From Solitalea agri (GTDB taxonomy: Bacteria; Bacteroidota; Bacteroidia; Sphingobacteriales; Sphingobacteriaceae), in the NCBI RefSeq assembly GCF_023914155.1, contig NZ_JAMWYS010000028.1, positions 1 to 64,000 on the forward strand: a stretch of 64,000 nt of DNA, read 5' to 3'. The notes beneath the pieces are model-generated. The model was not told the origin of the DNA and searched no databases. It saw only the letters and a program-made list of their open reading frames with translations. Below are positions 17,677-26,926 of the stretch, in pieces (the stretch's first letter is position 1; the number at the start of each line of letters is the position of its first letter). The position numbers were made by a program, and so were the translations under genes.

Positions 17677-18669
17677 TTAGCCTACAAGTACTTCTGAGTA
17701 GGTTTCGCTTATTTCGTCTAGCACGTGGTTTATCTCAACTACCGAGTTTAATGACACTAGTCTATTGCGTAAATCTTTGCTGTTAGGCAGGCCTTTAAAG
17801 TAATTAGCATAATGACGACGCATTTCAAATATACCAACTTTTTCTCCCTTCCATTCTACCGATTTCATGAAATGGGTGCGACAAACTTCTACCCTTTCTG
17901 AAATGGTTGGTCCCGGAAGAAACTCCCCGGTGTTAAAGAAATGCTTCACCTCGCGGAATATCCAGGGATAACCAATAGAGGCTCGACCGATCATTATTCC
18001 GTCAACTTCAAATTCTTTTCTCCAGGCAAATGCTTTTTCCGCCGAATCAACATCACCGTTGCCAAAAATGGGTATTTCAATATTCGGATTGCGTTTAATG
18101 TCGCGAATTAAGCGCCAGTCGGCTTCACCTTTATACATTTGTGAGCGGGTGCGCCCATGAATGGTCAAGGCCTTAATACCAACTTCCTGTAAGCGTTCGG
18201 CAACTTCGTATACATTTTTTGTGCTATCGTCCCAGCCTAAACGGGTTTTAACGGTTACCGGTAAATGTGTGGCTTCTACGACCGCTTTGGTCATTTTTAC
18301 CATTTTGTCGATATCCTGCAGTAAACTGGCCCCGGCGCCTTTGCATGCAACATTTTTAACGGGGCAGCCGTAGTTTATATCTATAAGATCGGGATTGGCT
18401 TTTGAGGCAACTGCACTAGCTTCGCGCATACTTTCAATGTTGCTGCCGAAGATTTGAATACCAATTGGACGCTCATATTCAAAAATATCAAGTTTCTGTA
18501 TGCTCTTTGCTGCATCCCGAATAAGTCCTTCCGAAGAAATAAATTCGGTATACATTAAATCAACGCCGTTTTGCTTACACACATAACGGAATGGCGGATC
18601 ACTCACATCTTCCATAGGTGCTAATAACAACGGGAACTCTCCAAGCTCAATATTTCCTATCTTTACCAA
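17677..18669 (-). CDS. dusB: tRNA-dihydrouridine synthase B
   Basis: 330 aa from a TTG at 18669 (MVKIGNIELGEFPLLLAPME); another TTG at 18687 would add six residues. FMN-dependent reduction of uridine in tRNA. The TIM-barrel signature APMEDVSDPPFR opens the protein. The catalytic Cys is in NYGCPVKNVACKGAGASLL, followed by TVKTRLGWDD, IHGRTRSQMYKGEADW and the FMN phosphate site IFGNGDVDS/GIMIGRASIGYPWIF. C-terminal helical RNA-binding domain from about 245. No ATG start is available. Confidence 0.95.
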   Translation of the reverse strand: MVKIGNIELGEFPLLLAPMEDVSDPPFRYVCKQNGVDLMYTEFISSEGLIRDAAKSIQKLDIFEYERPIGIQIFGSNIESMREASAVASKANPDLIDINYGCPVKNVACKGAGASLLQDIDKMVKMTKAVVEATHLPVTVKTRLGWDDSTKNVYEVAERLQEVGIKALTIHGRTRSQMYKGEADWRLIRDIKRNPNIEIPIFGNGDVDSAEKAFAWRKEFEVDGIMIGRASIGYPWIFREVKHFFNTGEFLPGPTISERVEVCRTHFMKSVEWKGEKVGIFEMRRHYANYFKGLPNSKDLRNRLVSLNSVVEINHVLDEISETYSEVLVG

Positions 18670-18728
18670 AACGTATTTTTTGCGCAAAAATAAGAATTTC
18701 TGCTTAGGATAACAATATTAAGTCCTTT

Positions 18729-18749
18729 ATCATTCTGAAACAGAATGAT
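18729..18749. promoter_or_regulatory. Perfect 9-bp inverted repeat upstream of dusB and the CPBP gene
   Basis: ATCATTCTG-AAA-CAGAATGAT lies between the divergent dusB and CPBP protease starts. It is a compact symmetrical dyad with no T-run, so it looks more like a protein-binding site than a terminator. The binding factor is unknown. Confidence 0.4.
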
Positions 18750-18821
18750 TTATGTTATTTTTGAAATGCGCCACGGTTTTTGCTAACGTTTTATTTCATT
18801 TAACAAACAAACTATAAAACA

Positions 18822-19757
18822 GTGTTTAAAGGAATCTTAAAGGGACAATCTTTTTGGGTTAAAATTATTGCCTTAGTACTGATTGCCATTTTCAGCATGT
18901 CTATGTTTACGGCATTGTCGGCGTTTTTGTTAAAACCGTTGTTTGGTGTTAATATCATTACCGATGCTGATGCCTTAATGGATTTAAGTCGTCCTGAAAC
19001 TATTGCTGCCTATAAGTTTTTACAAATTGTTCAGGCAATCACATTGTTTATCATACCTGCACTCGTTTTTCCGGTTTTGTGTGATGAAAACACAGCAAGC
19101 TATTTGAAAATGCAAAAAGCGCCATCTGGGCTTCTCATTCTACTTGTTTTACTGTTGGCTTATTTTTCATCACCCTTGTTCGAGGTTAGTAACCAAATAA
19201 ATCAGAAAATGACCCTCCCAGCTTTTTTAAGTGGAGTTGAAGATTGGATGAAAGCCAAGGAAGATCAGCTAAGCGAGCTGACCAAAGTTTTTTTAAGGAT
19301 GGACAATTTAAATCAGTTATGGCTTAATTTGTTTATGATGGCGGTATTGCCGGCAATTGGCGAAGAACTTTTATTCAGAGGAGTTGCCCAACGCTTGTTT
19401 ATTGATACGTTTAAAAATGCGAATGCAGGCATATGGGTTGCTGCGATTGTTTTTAGCGCATTGCACTTTCAGTTTTATGGTTTTTTACCACGAATGCTCC
19501 TTGGTGTTTTATTTGGCTATCTGTTTTATTGGAGCGGTAACATTTGGCTGGCAGTCTTTGCTCACTTTGTTAATAACGCAACGGTAGTTGTTTTTTCATA
19601 CTTGTTCCAACATAAAATAATCGAGTTTAATATCGATCAAACGGATAGTCTCCCTTTAACAGCATATTTGGTATGTTTTATGGTGAGTGGCTCCTTATTG
19701 CTGGTGTTCCATCGGTTTACAATCAAGAAAACTACTTTGGAGAATTATGGAGGTTAA
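18822..19757 (+). CDS. CPBP-family intramembrane metalloprotease
   Basis: 311 aa with about eight hydrophobic segments. The Abi/CPBP motifs are GEELLFRGVAQRLF (about 183-196), a His in SALHFQFYGFLPRMLLG and another in FAHFVNNATVV. The family includes Rce1-type CAAX proteases; bacterial members often protect against bacteriocins or have unknown roles. The start is GTG 18822, with no ATG before the first TM. It overlaps the DUF2007 gene by 11 bp. Confidence 0.88.
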   Translation: MFKGILKGQSFWVKIIALVLIAIFSMSMFTALSAFLLKPLFGVNIITDADALMDLSRPETIAAYKFLQIVQAITLFIIPALVFPVLCDENTASYLKMQKAPSGLLILLVLLLAYFSSPLFEVSNQINQKMTLPAFLSGVEDWMKAKEDQLSELTKVFLRMDNLNQLWLNLFMMAVLPAIGEELLFRGVAQRLFIDTFKNANAGIWVAAIVFSALHFQFYGFLPRMLLGVLFGYLFYWSGNIWLAVFAHFVNNATVVVFSYLFQHKIIEFNIDQTDSLPLTAYLVCFMVSGSLLLVFHRFTIKKTTLENYGG

Positions 19758-19962
19758 TTGGATAAAGATTTATAATACCCATGAATGGTACAAAGCCGAA
19801 TTGATTGCTCATTTGCTAGAGCAGGAAAGCATTGAAGTAGTTCGGATCAACAAAAAAGATTCTTCATACATGAGCTTTGGAGTTATAGAATTGTTCGTTC
19901 ATCAGCAAGAGTTTACCAAAGCCATCGAAATAATAGTGTTGAATGAAGATAAACTCGATTGA
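19747..19962 (+). CDS. DUF2007 domain protein
   Basis: 71 aa from ATG 19747 (MEVNWIKIYNTHEWYKAELI), overlapping the CPBP stop codon, so the two are translationally coupled. The pattern (IY, then AELIAHLLEQESIEVVRINKKDSSY, then GVIELFVHQQEFTKAIEII) is the DUF2007/putative-signal-transducing fold: a small alpha/beta protein often found near CPBP and CdsA genes in Bacteroidota. No enzymatic residues. The fold resembles PII/GlnB-like signal proteins. Confidence 0.82.
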   Translation: MEVNWIKIYNTHEWYKAELIAHLLEQESIEVVRINKKDSSYMSFGVIELFVHQQEFTKAIEIIVLNEDKLD

Positions 19963-20024
19963 AAAGTACACTCTTCATACAATTATCAAACTAAGCCCCT
20001 ATTTTAGCGGTCCATTTTATAATC

Positions 20025-20840
20025 ATGAGTAATTTAGTTCAGCGTACCATTACCGGTTTTTTTTTCGTAGCAGTTCTTATTTTTTGTGTGGCCTATAGCG
20101 GATATACTCTTGTCGGCCTATTTTTCATTATTTCGGTTTTAAGTCTTTATGAGTTTTATGGATTGGTAAAGCAGGGTGGATATAAAATAAATCTGGTTCT
20201 GGGTATTGCAGTGGGAGTAATTGTTTTTTTGTGTTTCCTTCTTAGGGCCTATACACAAATTGACAGTAGGAAAGTAATGATCTTGTTTCCGCTTATGCTT
20301 TTGTTGTTCTTAGTGGAGCTTTTCAGAAAACAGCAAAAACCCTTTGAGAATATAGGCATGACGATTTTGGGAATTATTTATGCGGTTTTGCCGTTCATTT
20401 TCTTCGTTAGTCTGGGCTTTTTACACGGGATGATTTATAATTATGAGTTACCACTAGGCTTTCTTTTCTTGTTATGGAGCAATGACACCTTTGCTTATTT
20501 ATTTGGCCGACAATTCGGCAAACACAGGCTATTTGAAAGAATTTCCCCTAAAAAATCTTGGGAGGGCTTCTTTGGAGGAATGTTTTCTGCAGTTGTGATC
20601 TCACAAATTATTGCTCATTACTTTACCACGCTCAACTCGCTTAATTGGGCCGTGGTGGCATTGATTGTGGTTTGCTTTGGCACAATGGGCGACCTGGTAG
20701 AATCGATGTTTAAACGTAGCCTGGATGTAAAAGACTCTGGTTCAATACTTCCTGGCCATGGTGGTTTACTCGATCGTTTCGACGGCTTATTGATAGCAGC
20801 GCCATTTGTGTACGCATATTTAATTTTTCTTGAGGTTTAA
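20025..20840 (+). CDS. cdsA: Phosphatidate cytidylyltransferase
   Basis: 271 aa, eight or so TM helices. The C-terminal CDP-alcohol signature is clear: GDLVESMFKRSLDVKDSGS, then PGHGGLLDRFDGLLIAAP. It makes CDP-diacylglycerol, precursor of phosphatidylethanolamine and other phospholipids, in the inner membrane. A phosphatidylserine decarboxylase gene lies 1.5 kb downstream on the same strand, so the phospholipid genes flank glutamate dehydrogenase here. Confidence 0.95.
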   Translation: MSNLVQRTITGFFFVAVLIFCVAYSGYTLVGLFFIISVLSLYEFYGLVKQGGYKINLVLGIAVGVIVFLCFLLRAYTQIDSRKVMILFPLMLLLFLVELFRKQQKPFENIGMTILGIIYAVLPFIFFVSLGFLHGMIYNYELPLGFLFLLWSNDTFAYLFGRQFGKHRLFERISPKKSWEGFFGGMFSAVVISQIIAHYFTTLNSLNWAVVALIVVCFGTMGDLVESMFKRSLDVKDSGSILPGHGGLLDRFDGLLIAAPFVYAYLIFLEV

Positions 20841-20923
20841 TTCAATCTAGCTAATAGAAGTAGTATTAATCTAGTGTAACTTCATAGATTGATGCATTAG
20901 TTTAACAATCTGATAATTTCAAC

Positions 20924-20952
20924 AAGGCGTTTCCTCACAGGTAGACGCTTTT
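20924..20952 (+). terminator. Terminator after cdsA
   Basis: GCGTttCCT-cac-AGGtagACGC forms an interrupted hairpin followed by eight T. Confidence 0.65.
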
Positions 20953-21023
20953 TTTTGTTATTTCTATAAAGATTGCAAGATTTGCATCACCAATTATATT
21001 GATTAATAGACCTTATTTCATTT

Positions 21024-22295
21024 ATGGAATTTAAAGAGAGCAAACTCGCTGGGCACTCTAACCCATTCGAGTCTATGATGTCGCGTTTTGATGTGGCTGC
21101 TAAAATTTTAGGCCTAGACGAAGACACCTATAACATGTTAAAATCGCCTGTTAAACAGGTATTAGTAAACCTTCCGGTAACAATGGACAACGGAAGAATT
21201 AATGTTTACGAAGGTTTTCGTGTAATTCACAACAACTATATGGGCCCAGGTAAGGGCGGTATCCGTTTCGCAATGGATGTTGACCTTGACGAAGTAAAAG
21301 CACTTGCTGCTTGGATGACGTGGAAATGTGCGGTTGTAAACGTGCCTTTCGGTGGAGCTAAAGGTGGCGTGAAATGCGACCCTCGTAAAATGTCTAAAGG
21401 TGAGTTAGAGCGTTTAACTCGTGCCTATACCCAGGCAATGGCCGATGTTTTTGGTCCTGAAAAAGATATTCCTGCTCCTGATATGGGAACCGGTCAGCAA
21501 GAGATGGCCTGGTTGATGGATGAATTCTCTCGTATTAAAGGATTTACCAATGCAGGCGTTGTTACAGGTAAACCGTTGGTACTTGGTGGTTCAAAGGGAC
21601 GCGTTGAAGCTACCGGTCGTGGTGTTATGGTAACTTGTCGTGCTGCTTTAAACAAATTGAAAATTAATCCTGCAAATGCTACTGCTGCGGTTCAGGGTTT
21701 TGGTAACGTAGGCTCTATTTCGGCCAAGTTATTAGAAAGCCAAGGCATTAAGATTGTCGCTATTTCAGATATTTCGGGAGCCTATTATAATGCTAACGGA
21801 ATTAATGTTTCTGAAGCAATTGCTTATTCACAGGCTAATAAAAACTCATTGGAAGGCTATAAAAATGCCGGAAGAATTACCAATGACGAGTTATTGACAC
21901 TGGATGTTGATGTATTGGTACCAGCGGCTTTACAAGATGTAATTACCAAAGAGAATGCTGTTAACATCAAAGCTAAGTTAATTGTTGAAGGTGCTAACGG
22001 TCCTACTTCAGCTAACGCCGACGCTATCCTGAAAGAAAAAGGAATTATGATCGTTCCTGATATTTTAGCCAATGCAGGTGGTGTTACCGTTTCATACTTT
22101 GAGTGGGTACAAAATCATCAAGGTTACTACTGGACGGAAGAGCGCGTTAATCGTCGTGCCGATCGTACCATGAAAGAAGCTTTTGAACAAGTTTATCAAG
22201 CTTCTATCAAATTCAATGTAGATATGCGTATTGCAGCTTACATTGTTGCTATCGACAAAGTAGCAAGCACCCGTAAATTATTGGGTGGTTTCTAA
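21024..22295 (+). CDS. gdhA: Glutamate dehydrogenase (Glu/Leu/Phe/Val family)
   Basis: 423 aa hexameric-type dehydrogenase. The N-terminal domain has GPGKGGIRF and the catalytic-Lys signature VPFGGAKGGVKCDP (about 110-123), then IPAPDMGTGQQEMAW. The Rossmann domain begins near 215 with VQGFGNVGSISAKLL; the Asp in VAISDISGA suggests NAD preference. It interconverts glutamate and 2-oxoglutarate plus ammonia. Codon use is highly adapted (many CGT, GGT), consistent with high expression. Confidence 0.94.
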   Translation: MEFKESKLAGHSNPFESMMSRFDVAAKILGLDEDTYNMLKSPVKQVLVNLPVTMDNGRINVYEGFRVIHNNYMGPGKGGIRFAMDVDLDEVKALAAWMTWKCAVVNVPFGGAKGGVKCDPRKMSKGELERLTRAYTQAMADVFGPEKDIPAPDMGTGQQEMAWLMDEFSRIKGFTNAGVVTGKPLVLGGSKGRVEATGRGVMVTCRAALNKLKINPANATAAVQGFGNVGSISAKLLESQGIKIVAISDISGAYYNANGINVSEAIAYSQANKNSLEGYKNAGRITNDELLTLDVDVLVPAALQDVITKENAVNIKAKLIVEGANGPTSANADAILKEKGIMIVPDILANAGGVTVSYFEWVQNHQGYYWTEERVNRRADRTMKEAFEQVYQASIKFNVDMRIAAYIVAIDKVASTRKLLGGF

Positions 22296-22320
22296 AAAGC
22301 AGCCAATTTTGTTTAAATAG

Positions 22321-22374
22321 AAAGGTTGTAAGGTGATAGTTGAAAAACTATTAACTTTGCAACCTTTATTTTTA
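22321..22374 (+). terminator. Terminator after gdhA
   Basis: AAAGGTTG(T)AA pairs with TTTGCAACCTTT, with an inner AATAGTT-type arm, followed by ATTTTT. Confidence 0.75.
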
Positions 22375-22384
22375 ACTTTGATAT

Positions 22385-23047
22385 ATGAAATTTCATCGTG
22401 AAGGCTATGCCAGCCTTGCTATTGTAATAGTATTTAGTGCGGTAATTATTGGGTTAGCCCGTTATTTTTTTCCGGAAACCGTTTGGGCTCATTATGTAGC
22501 GTATGCATTGTCGGCTGTATTATTAATAACAATTCTCCAGTTTTTTAGAGAACCGTCAATTGCAATTAATAAGAACGAGAACTTCGTCCTTTCTCCGGCC
22601 GATGGAAAAGTGGTGGTTATTGAGGAAGTTGAAGAAAGCGAATATTTTAAAGATCGTCGTATTCAGGTTTCAGTATTTATGTCGCCGGTAAACGTTCACG
22701 TAAATCGTAACCCAATTGGTGGCCTAGTGAAATATGCCAAGTATCATCCGGGTTTGTACCTTGTTGCATGGCACCCAAAGTCATCAACAGAAAACGAAAG
22801 AACTACTATTGTAATTGAGCAGAAACCGAAAGTGGAGGTGTTGTTCCGCCAAATTGCCGGTGCATTGGCTCGCCGTATCGTATTCTATGTTAAAGAAGGT
22901 GATAAAGTTGGACAAGGGGAAGAAATGGGCTTCATTAAGTTTGGTTCACGTGTAGATGTGTTTTTACCAATTGGAACTAAAATTAATGTGGAACTGAATC
23001 AGGTTGTAAAAGGCGGAATAACCGTTTTAGCAGAATTCAACGGTTAA
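22385..23047 (+). CDS. psd: Phosphatidylserine decarboxylase family protein
   Basis: 220 aa, the short (PSD-A/type II) form. Two N-terminal TM helices (about 8-52) precede the catalytic core with SPADGKVVVIEEV, VFMSPVNVHVNRNPIGG and YHPGLYLVAWHPKS. The self-cleavage site is the Gly-Ser in IKFGSRVDVFLP (about 193), where Ser becomes the pyruvoyl group. It converts phosphatidylserine to phosphatidylethanolamine at the inner membrane. Its terminator-proximal neighbour is the small Cys-rich gene. Confidence 0.93.
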   Translation: MKFHREGYASLAIVIVFSAVIIGLARYFFPETVWAHYVAYALSAVLLITILQFFREPSIAINKNENFVLSPADGKVVVIEEVEESEYFKDRRIQVSVFMSPVNVHVNRNPIGGLVKYAKYHPGLYLVAWHPKSSTENERTTIVIEQKPKVEVLFRQIAGALARRIVFYVKEGDKVGQGEEMGFIKFGSRVDVFLPIGTKINVELNQVVKGGITVLAEFNG

Positions 23048-23083
23048 TTGTATATTGGGATTTAACCAAAACAGGATAGTTTT

Positions 23084-23338
23084 ATGAAGAAGATCTTAAT
23101 GATTATTGCGTTTGTTGGAGCTGTTTCTTTTGCAAGCGCTCAGGATGCAACCCAGGCTTCTAAGAAAGAGGCTCCTAAGGCCGCTTGTTGTCAAAAGTCC
23201 TCAAAAGCCACATGCACTAAAGAACAGAAAGAAGCTTGCGCTAAAACGACAGCAGATAGCAAAAAATCTTGTTGTAAAGATGCTGCCTCAAAAGAGAGTG
23301 CTGCTCCTAAAGGAAAAGCCCCGGCTAAAACAAAGTAG
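23084..23338 (+). CDS. Small secreted Cys/Lys-rich protein
   Basis: 84 aa. Signal peptide MKKILMIIAFVGAVSFASAQ is followed by about 64 residues made mostly of Lys, Ala, Ser and Cys. Six Cys occur as CC, C, C, CC in ACCQKSSKATCTKEQKEAC and SKKSCCKD, which could bind metal or form disulfides. No known domain. It is a credible gene, with a clean signal peptide and its own terminator, 37 bp after psd. Metal or redox roles are guesses. Confidence 0.75.
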   Translation: MKKILMIIAFVGAVSFASAQDATQASKKEAPKAACCQKSSKATCTKEQKEACAKTTADSKKSCCKDAASKESAAPKGKAPAKTK

Positions 23339-23359
23339 TCAGCTAAACAAAATATAAAT

Positions 23360-23384
23360 AAGGCCCCATTAGGGGCCTTTTTAG
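23360..23384. terminator. Bidirectional terminator between the Cys-rich gene and mscS
   Basis: AAGGCCCC-ATTA-GGGGCCTTTTT, with A residues before and T after the stem. Confidence 0.9.
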
Positions 23385-23385
23385 T

Positions 23386-24621
23386 TTAATCAGTTAGGTT
23401 TATGCCTCCAACACTTTCATGCAATACTTTTCTGGTTGGAAAAGCAATTTCCGCGTTATTGGAGCTAATAATTTCTAGTATCTTATAAACAATTGACTCT
23501 TTAAGTTTTGTATGGTCGTTAGCGGGAATCATTTCTACAAAATAGCTTACCGTAACAATTAATGCCGACTCTCCAAAGCCCTCAAATGCAACCGTAATGT
23601 CAGCATCAATATGTTTAGTGCTTTTTAGTTGGGCCTCAATTTCGGAGGTTATCTTCTTCAATTGATCAGGTGTTGTAGCGTAGTCCAAGGCTAAAGTAAG
23701 CTTAACTTTTCTAAGCGATTTTTCAGTGAGATTATCCATTGGGTTGTCGACAATCTTTTTATTAGGCATCGATACGAGGCTCTTTTCAGTAGTCCTGATA
23801 CGTGTACTTCTGAATCCCACTTTTTCAACAACCCCTTCAACACCACCAACTACAACATGGTCGCCAACAATAAAAGGTTTGTCTATAAAAATAGTGAAGG
23901 CTCCAAAAAGGTTCTCTACTGTTTCCTTTCCGGCCAGAGCCAAGGCCAACCCTCCAATTCCCAAACCACTTACAATTAGCCCAACGTTCAGATTGAACAC
24001 AACGCTCATGATGATAAAAAAGCCTAATGAGCCTACAATGATCTTCACCAGTTCGCGTGTAAAAGGAATTAACTGTAATCCGGCCTTATAGTCATTTTCC
24101 GTAGCTTTTTTAAACAAAGCAAAGGCAATAAAATCAATAATTCGTAATAAAATCCAAAAGAAAGTTCCTAATGCTAATAATTCAAAAAGCTTGTCTATAA
24201 GGTCTGCGTAGGTTCTTACATGTGGTTCGTTTGAGGCTTGTAAAGATTGCTCCGTCTTTTTCTCTGTAGCAGTTGTTTTGGGAGCTTCATTAGCTGGTTT
24301 TACAGTTTCTTTTACAGTTTGCTCTACAACAACCGTCCTATTGAAAATAGGCTTATTTAAGGGGTGGTCGAGCTGGTTGATAGAAAAGTAGATTGACACA
24401 AACAAAATTAGTAGCTCAATAGGTCGCACCAGTAGTTCAACGAATTTAACTGCGGTGTCCCCTCCTGCAAAGCGTTCAAAAAGCCTGAAAATTAAACGGC
24501 TTAAGAACTTCGAAATAATGCGTTTAAATAAAAGGCCAAAAAATAAAATGCCCGCGCACCATATATAATTGTTGAGGCTGTTGCCCCAATAAACACGTTC
24601 TAATAATTGTACTAAAATCAT
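23386..24621 (-). CDS. MscS-family mechanosensitive ion channel
   Basis: 411 aa. Two N-terminal TM helices (about 20-90), a variable charged loop (about 100-130, KPANEAPKTTATEKKTEQ), then TM helices at about 140-220. The pore-lining helix is GLIVSGLGIGGLALALAGKE, followed by the MscS beta domain FIVGDHVVVGGVEGVVEKVG, STRIRTTEKSLVSMPNKKI. The C-terminal alpha/beta domain is ferredoxin-like. Gating relieves hypo-osmotic stress. Longer than E. coli MscS because of the N-terminal extra helices. Confidence 0.92.
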   Translation of the reverse strand: MILVQLLERVYWGNSLNNYIWCAGILFFGLLFKRIISKFLSRLIFRLFERFAGGDTAVKFVELLVRPIELLILFVSIYFSINQLDHPLNKPIFNRTVVVEQTVKETVKPANEAPKTTATEKKTEQSLQASNEPHVRTYADLIDKLFELLALGTFFWILLRIIDFIAFALFKKATENDYKAGLQLIPFTRELVKIIVGSLGFFIIMSVVFNLNVGLIVSGLGIGGLALALAGKETVENLFGAFTIFIDKPFIVGDHVVVGGVEGVVEKVGFRSTRIRTTEKSLVSMPNKKIVDNPMDNLTEKSLRKVKLTLALDYATTPDQLKKITSEIEAQLKSTKHIDADITVAFEGFGESALIVTVSYFVEMIPANDHTKLKESIVYKILEIISSNNAEIAFPTRKVLHESVGGINLTD

Positions 24622-24686
24622 ATTATAAAAATAATGATGAAATAAGAGAATCCGGAATGCAAAAAATTTGATTTAAAAATAAAACG

Positions 24687-24719
24687 AAAAACCCTCTTAG
24701 AATCTCTAAGAGGGTTTTT
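24687..24719 (-). terminator. Terminator of rplS
   Basis: AAAAACCCTCTTAGA-TCTAAGAGGGTTTTT, a perfect stem with flanking A and T runs 20 bp after the rplS stop codon. Confidence 0.92.
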
Positions 24720-24738
24720 GCATATATTGTGAAAACAA

Positions 24739-25086
24739 TTAAGCTCTTTTTTCTTTGATACGTGCTTTTTTACCTGTTAAACCACGTAAGTAGAATAATT
24801 TAGCGCGACGAACAGCACCGCGGCTATTTACTTCAATTTTCTCAATGTTAGGTGAGTTGATCGGGAAAATACGCTCAACACCAATTGAGTTTGAAACTTT
24901 ACGAACAGTGAAGGTTTCAGTAGCCCCTTGGCTGTTGCGTTGGATCACAACACCTTGGTATAACTGAATTCGTTCTTTGTTACCTTCTCTGATTTTATAG
25001 TGCACAGTTACTGTATCACCTGCTTTGAACGAAGGGATTTCTTTCTTCGCTATACTTTGCTCTTCAACAAATTTTACTAAATCCAT
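24739..25086 (-). CDS. rplS: 50S ribosomal protein L19
   Basis: 115 aa, normal length. Family motifs are [51 protein letters not shown], and the basic C-terminus [21 protein letters not shown]. It sits at the 30S-50S interface. It is downstream of trmD as in most bacteria, but separated from it by 354 bp. Confidence 0.98.
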   Translation of the reverse strand: MDLVKFVEEQSIAKKEIPSFKAGDTVTVHYKIREGNKERIQLYQGVVIQRNSQGATETFTVRKVSNSIGVERIFPINSPNIEKIEVNSRGAVRRAKLFYLRGLTGKKARIKEKRA

Positions 25087-25440
25087 CTTATTAAGGTCTT
25101 TAAACGAATTTTAATCGTCTAAAATTCGGATTGCAAGTATAGAGAAATTATTTGAAATATGAAAGTGAAATTTCAAAAAGAAACTTATCCACATTGAAGT
25201 TTGAACAAAGTGCTCTTAAGATTGCTGTAAATTAGTTACTTAAACAGTACTTTTCAGAACAAACCCCTGTGTTGATAATGTTAGTTACTTTAGATTTACA
25301 CCAGGCTTATCGATCTTTTCAGCCATTTATTTCTCTGGCTTATCCAGATTAAAAGCCTGATGAAGTTTATGTTCGCTTTTCCACTGAAAAGGAGATACCG
25401 TAACGGGTTGTTATGCTACTAAAAAAGTTTTGCATTGGGG
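25087..25440. other. Gene-free spacer between trmD and rplS
   Basis: 354 bp with no credible ORF. It contains one perfect DnaA-box match (TTATCCACA, 25185-25193) and looser ones (TGTTGATAA near 25271, TTATCCAGA near 25339). It presumably also carries the rplS promoter, because the gap is too long for simple read-through. I see no hairpin terminator directly after trmD. Confidence 0.6.
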
Positions 25441-26118
25441 TTAATCTTCCAATAAATCCGGGCGACGTTTTTGGGTCCTTTCCATTGATTGCTCATAGCG
25501 CCATTTTTCTATAAGAGGTGTGTTTCCGCTTAATAAAATGTCGGGCACTTTCCAGCCTCTGAATTCCGCCGGACGGGTATAAACCGGAGCATCTAATAAA
25601 TCTCCCTGAAAAGAATCTGAAAGTGCAGAAGTTTCATCCGATAATACCCCCGGAATTAAACGAATTACCGCATCGACCAAAATAGCTGCGGGTAATTCCC
25701 CTCCCGATAATACATAATCGCCAATGGAGATCTCACGCGTAACAAAATGTTCACGGATCCTGTTATCAATGCCTTTATAATGCCCGCATAAAACAATGAG
25801 GTTTTGCTGTGTAGAAAGTTGATTGCAAATGCCTTGATTCAGCACTTCGCCATCGGGAGTCATAAAAATGATCTCATCATAGGCTCTCTCTGCTTTGAGT
25901 TTTTCAATGCATGCAACAAAAGGCTCAATCATCATTACCATGCCCGAGCCTCCACCATAAGGATAATCATCAACGGTTTTGTGCTTGTTTCCCGAATAGT
26001 CGCGCAGGTTGTGGACCACAATCTCTGCAAGCCCTTTTGTTTGGGCTCGCTTTAAGATCGAATGGGCAAATGGACTGTCGAGCAATTGAGGTAGTATGGT
26101 AATAATGTCTATACGCAT
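25441..26118 (-). CDS. trmD: tRNA (guanine-N1)-methyltransferase
   Basis: 225 aa from ATG 26118 ([20 protein letters not shown]); longer upstream extensions are not conserved. SPOUT trefoil-knot residues are visible: [52 protein letters not shown] and [20 protein letters not shown]. It makes m1G37 in tRNAs, preventing frameshifts. Part of the rpsP-rimM-trmD-rplS group. Confidence 0.97.
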   Translation of the reverse strand: MRIDIITILPQLLDSPFAHSILKRAQTKGLAEIVVHNLRDYSGNKHKTVDDYPYGGGSGMVMMIEPFVACIEKLKAERAYDEIIFMTPDGEVLNQGICNQLSTQQNLIVLCGHYKGIDNRIREHFVTREISIGDYVLSGGELPAAILVDAVIRLIPGVLSDETSALSDSFQGDLLDAPVYTRPAEFRGWKVPDILLSGNTPLIEKWRYEQSMERTQKRRPDLLED

Positions 26119-26193
26119 GCCGCAAAGATAGTTCTCAATTTGAAGATTAGAGAATATGAGGATTTGAAAATGCTTTCGAACCTTAATAAACAA

Positions 26194-26221
26194 AAAGAGC
26201 TTCCCATTGGAAGCTCTTCTG
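26194..26221 (-). terminator. Terminator after the CarboxypepD_reg gene, before trmD
   Basis: On the minus strand AAGAGCTTCC-AATG-GGAAGCTCTT is followed by TTTG. It separates the gene at 26266-26892 from trmD. Confidence 0.8.
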
Positions 26222-26265
26222 AAGTTATAATTTTCAAATTCTCAAATCATCAAATTTCTCATTGC

Positions 26266-26892
26266 TTAATGCATTTCCGGAATTTCATCACCGTCTTTCT
26301 CGACTTTCTCTACCCGTTTTTTATGCTTTTTCTTGTCGGAAGCGTTTTTAATAAACGGAATCTCTTTTAGTAATTCACTAGGGCTGATAACAATGCCAAC
26401 CGGCGGAGGTAACCGTAGCTCTTCAGGAGTGGGTATGTTTTTCGCATTTACCTTATACGCATAAGCGTTTTCAGGAATCTCGAGCTCCAGAAATGCGCGT
26501 TTGAAATTTTCTTTAGTAAGCCCGTAAACCGTTACCCCTTTAAGAGTGTATATCTGTGGGCGCATACGGATGTTCAGATAAATACGGTTATTGGGAACTT
26601 CATCTTGCAGATAAAACTCAAAATTTCCATAGCCTAAGGCCGAAAATATTAATGTATCAGTTTTATAGATGGGAATAGAAAAGAAACCGTTGATATCACT
26701 AACTGTGCCCCTGCGAGAGTTTTTAACACGGATGTTTACAAAAGGGATCTTCTCATTGATACTGTCAGAAGCGTAAATAGTTCCAGAAAACTGAATAACC
26801 TGCTGTTGTTTTGGCGCATCTTGAGCATAAGTAGCCTTTGCTCCCAAAACGGCAAGAATTAAAATAAGTAGGTAGTTCAGTTGTTTTGTCAT
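26266..26892 (-). CDS. Carboxypeptidase-regulatory-like domain protein
   Basis: 208 aa with a signal peptide (1-23, ATYAQ). A CarboxypepD_reg beta-sandwich spans about 35-110 (FSGTIYASDS, IPFVNIRVKNSRRGTVSDIN, GFFSIPI, DTLIFSALGY). The rest is charged, and the C-terminus KKKHKKRVEKVEKDGDEIPEMH is very basic then acidic. It is a periplasmic or surface protein of unknown role. Its position between rimM and trmD is unusual. Confidence 0.85.
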   Translation of the reverse strand: MTKQLNYLLILILAVLGAKATYAQDAPKQQQVIQFSGTIYASDSINEKIPFVNIRVKNSRRGTVSDINGFFSIPIYKTDTLIFSALGYGNFEFYLQDEVPNNRIYLNIRMRPQIYTLKGVTVYGLTKENFKRAFLELEIPENAYAYKVNAKNIPTPEELRLPPPVGIVISPSELLKEIPFIKNASDKKKHKKRVEKVEKDGDEIPEMH

Positions 26893-26926
26893 ACTTAAAT
26901 TTATCGTTTCTAAATGATTTTTAAAA

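Noticed and set aside
18822-19962. CPBP protease plus DUF2007 as a bacteriocin-immunity pair
   Set aside because: No bacteriocin precursor or ABC exporter nearby; the pair is ordinary in Bacteroidota.
23106-23357. Leu/Arg/Lys-rich plus-strand ORF
   Set aside because: Alternate frame of the Cys-rich secreted protein; no signal or family match.
25185-25350. Cluster of DnaA-box-like sequences as a replication origin
   Set aside because: Only one box is perfect. Flanking genes point toward this spot rather than away from it, and no dnaA/dnaN or AT-rich unwinding element is evident.
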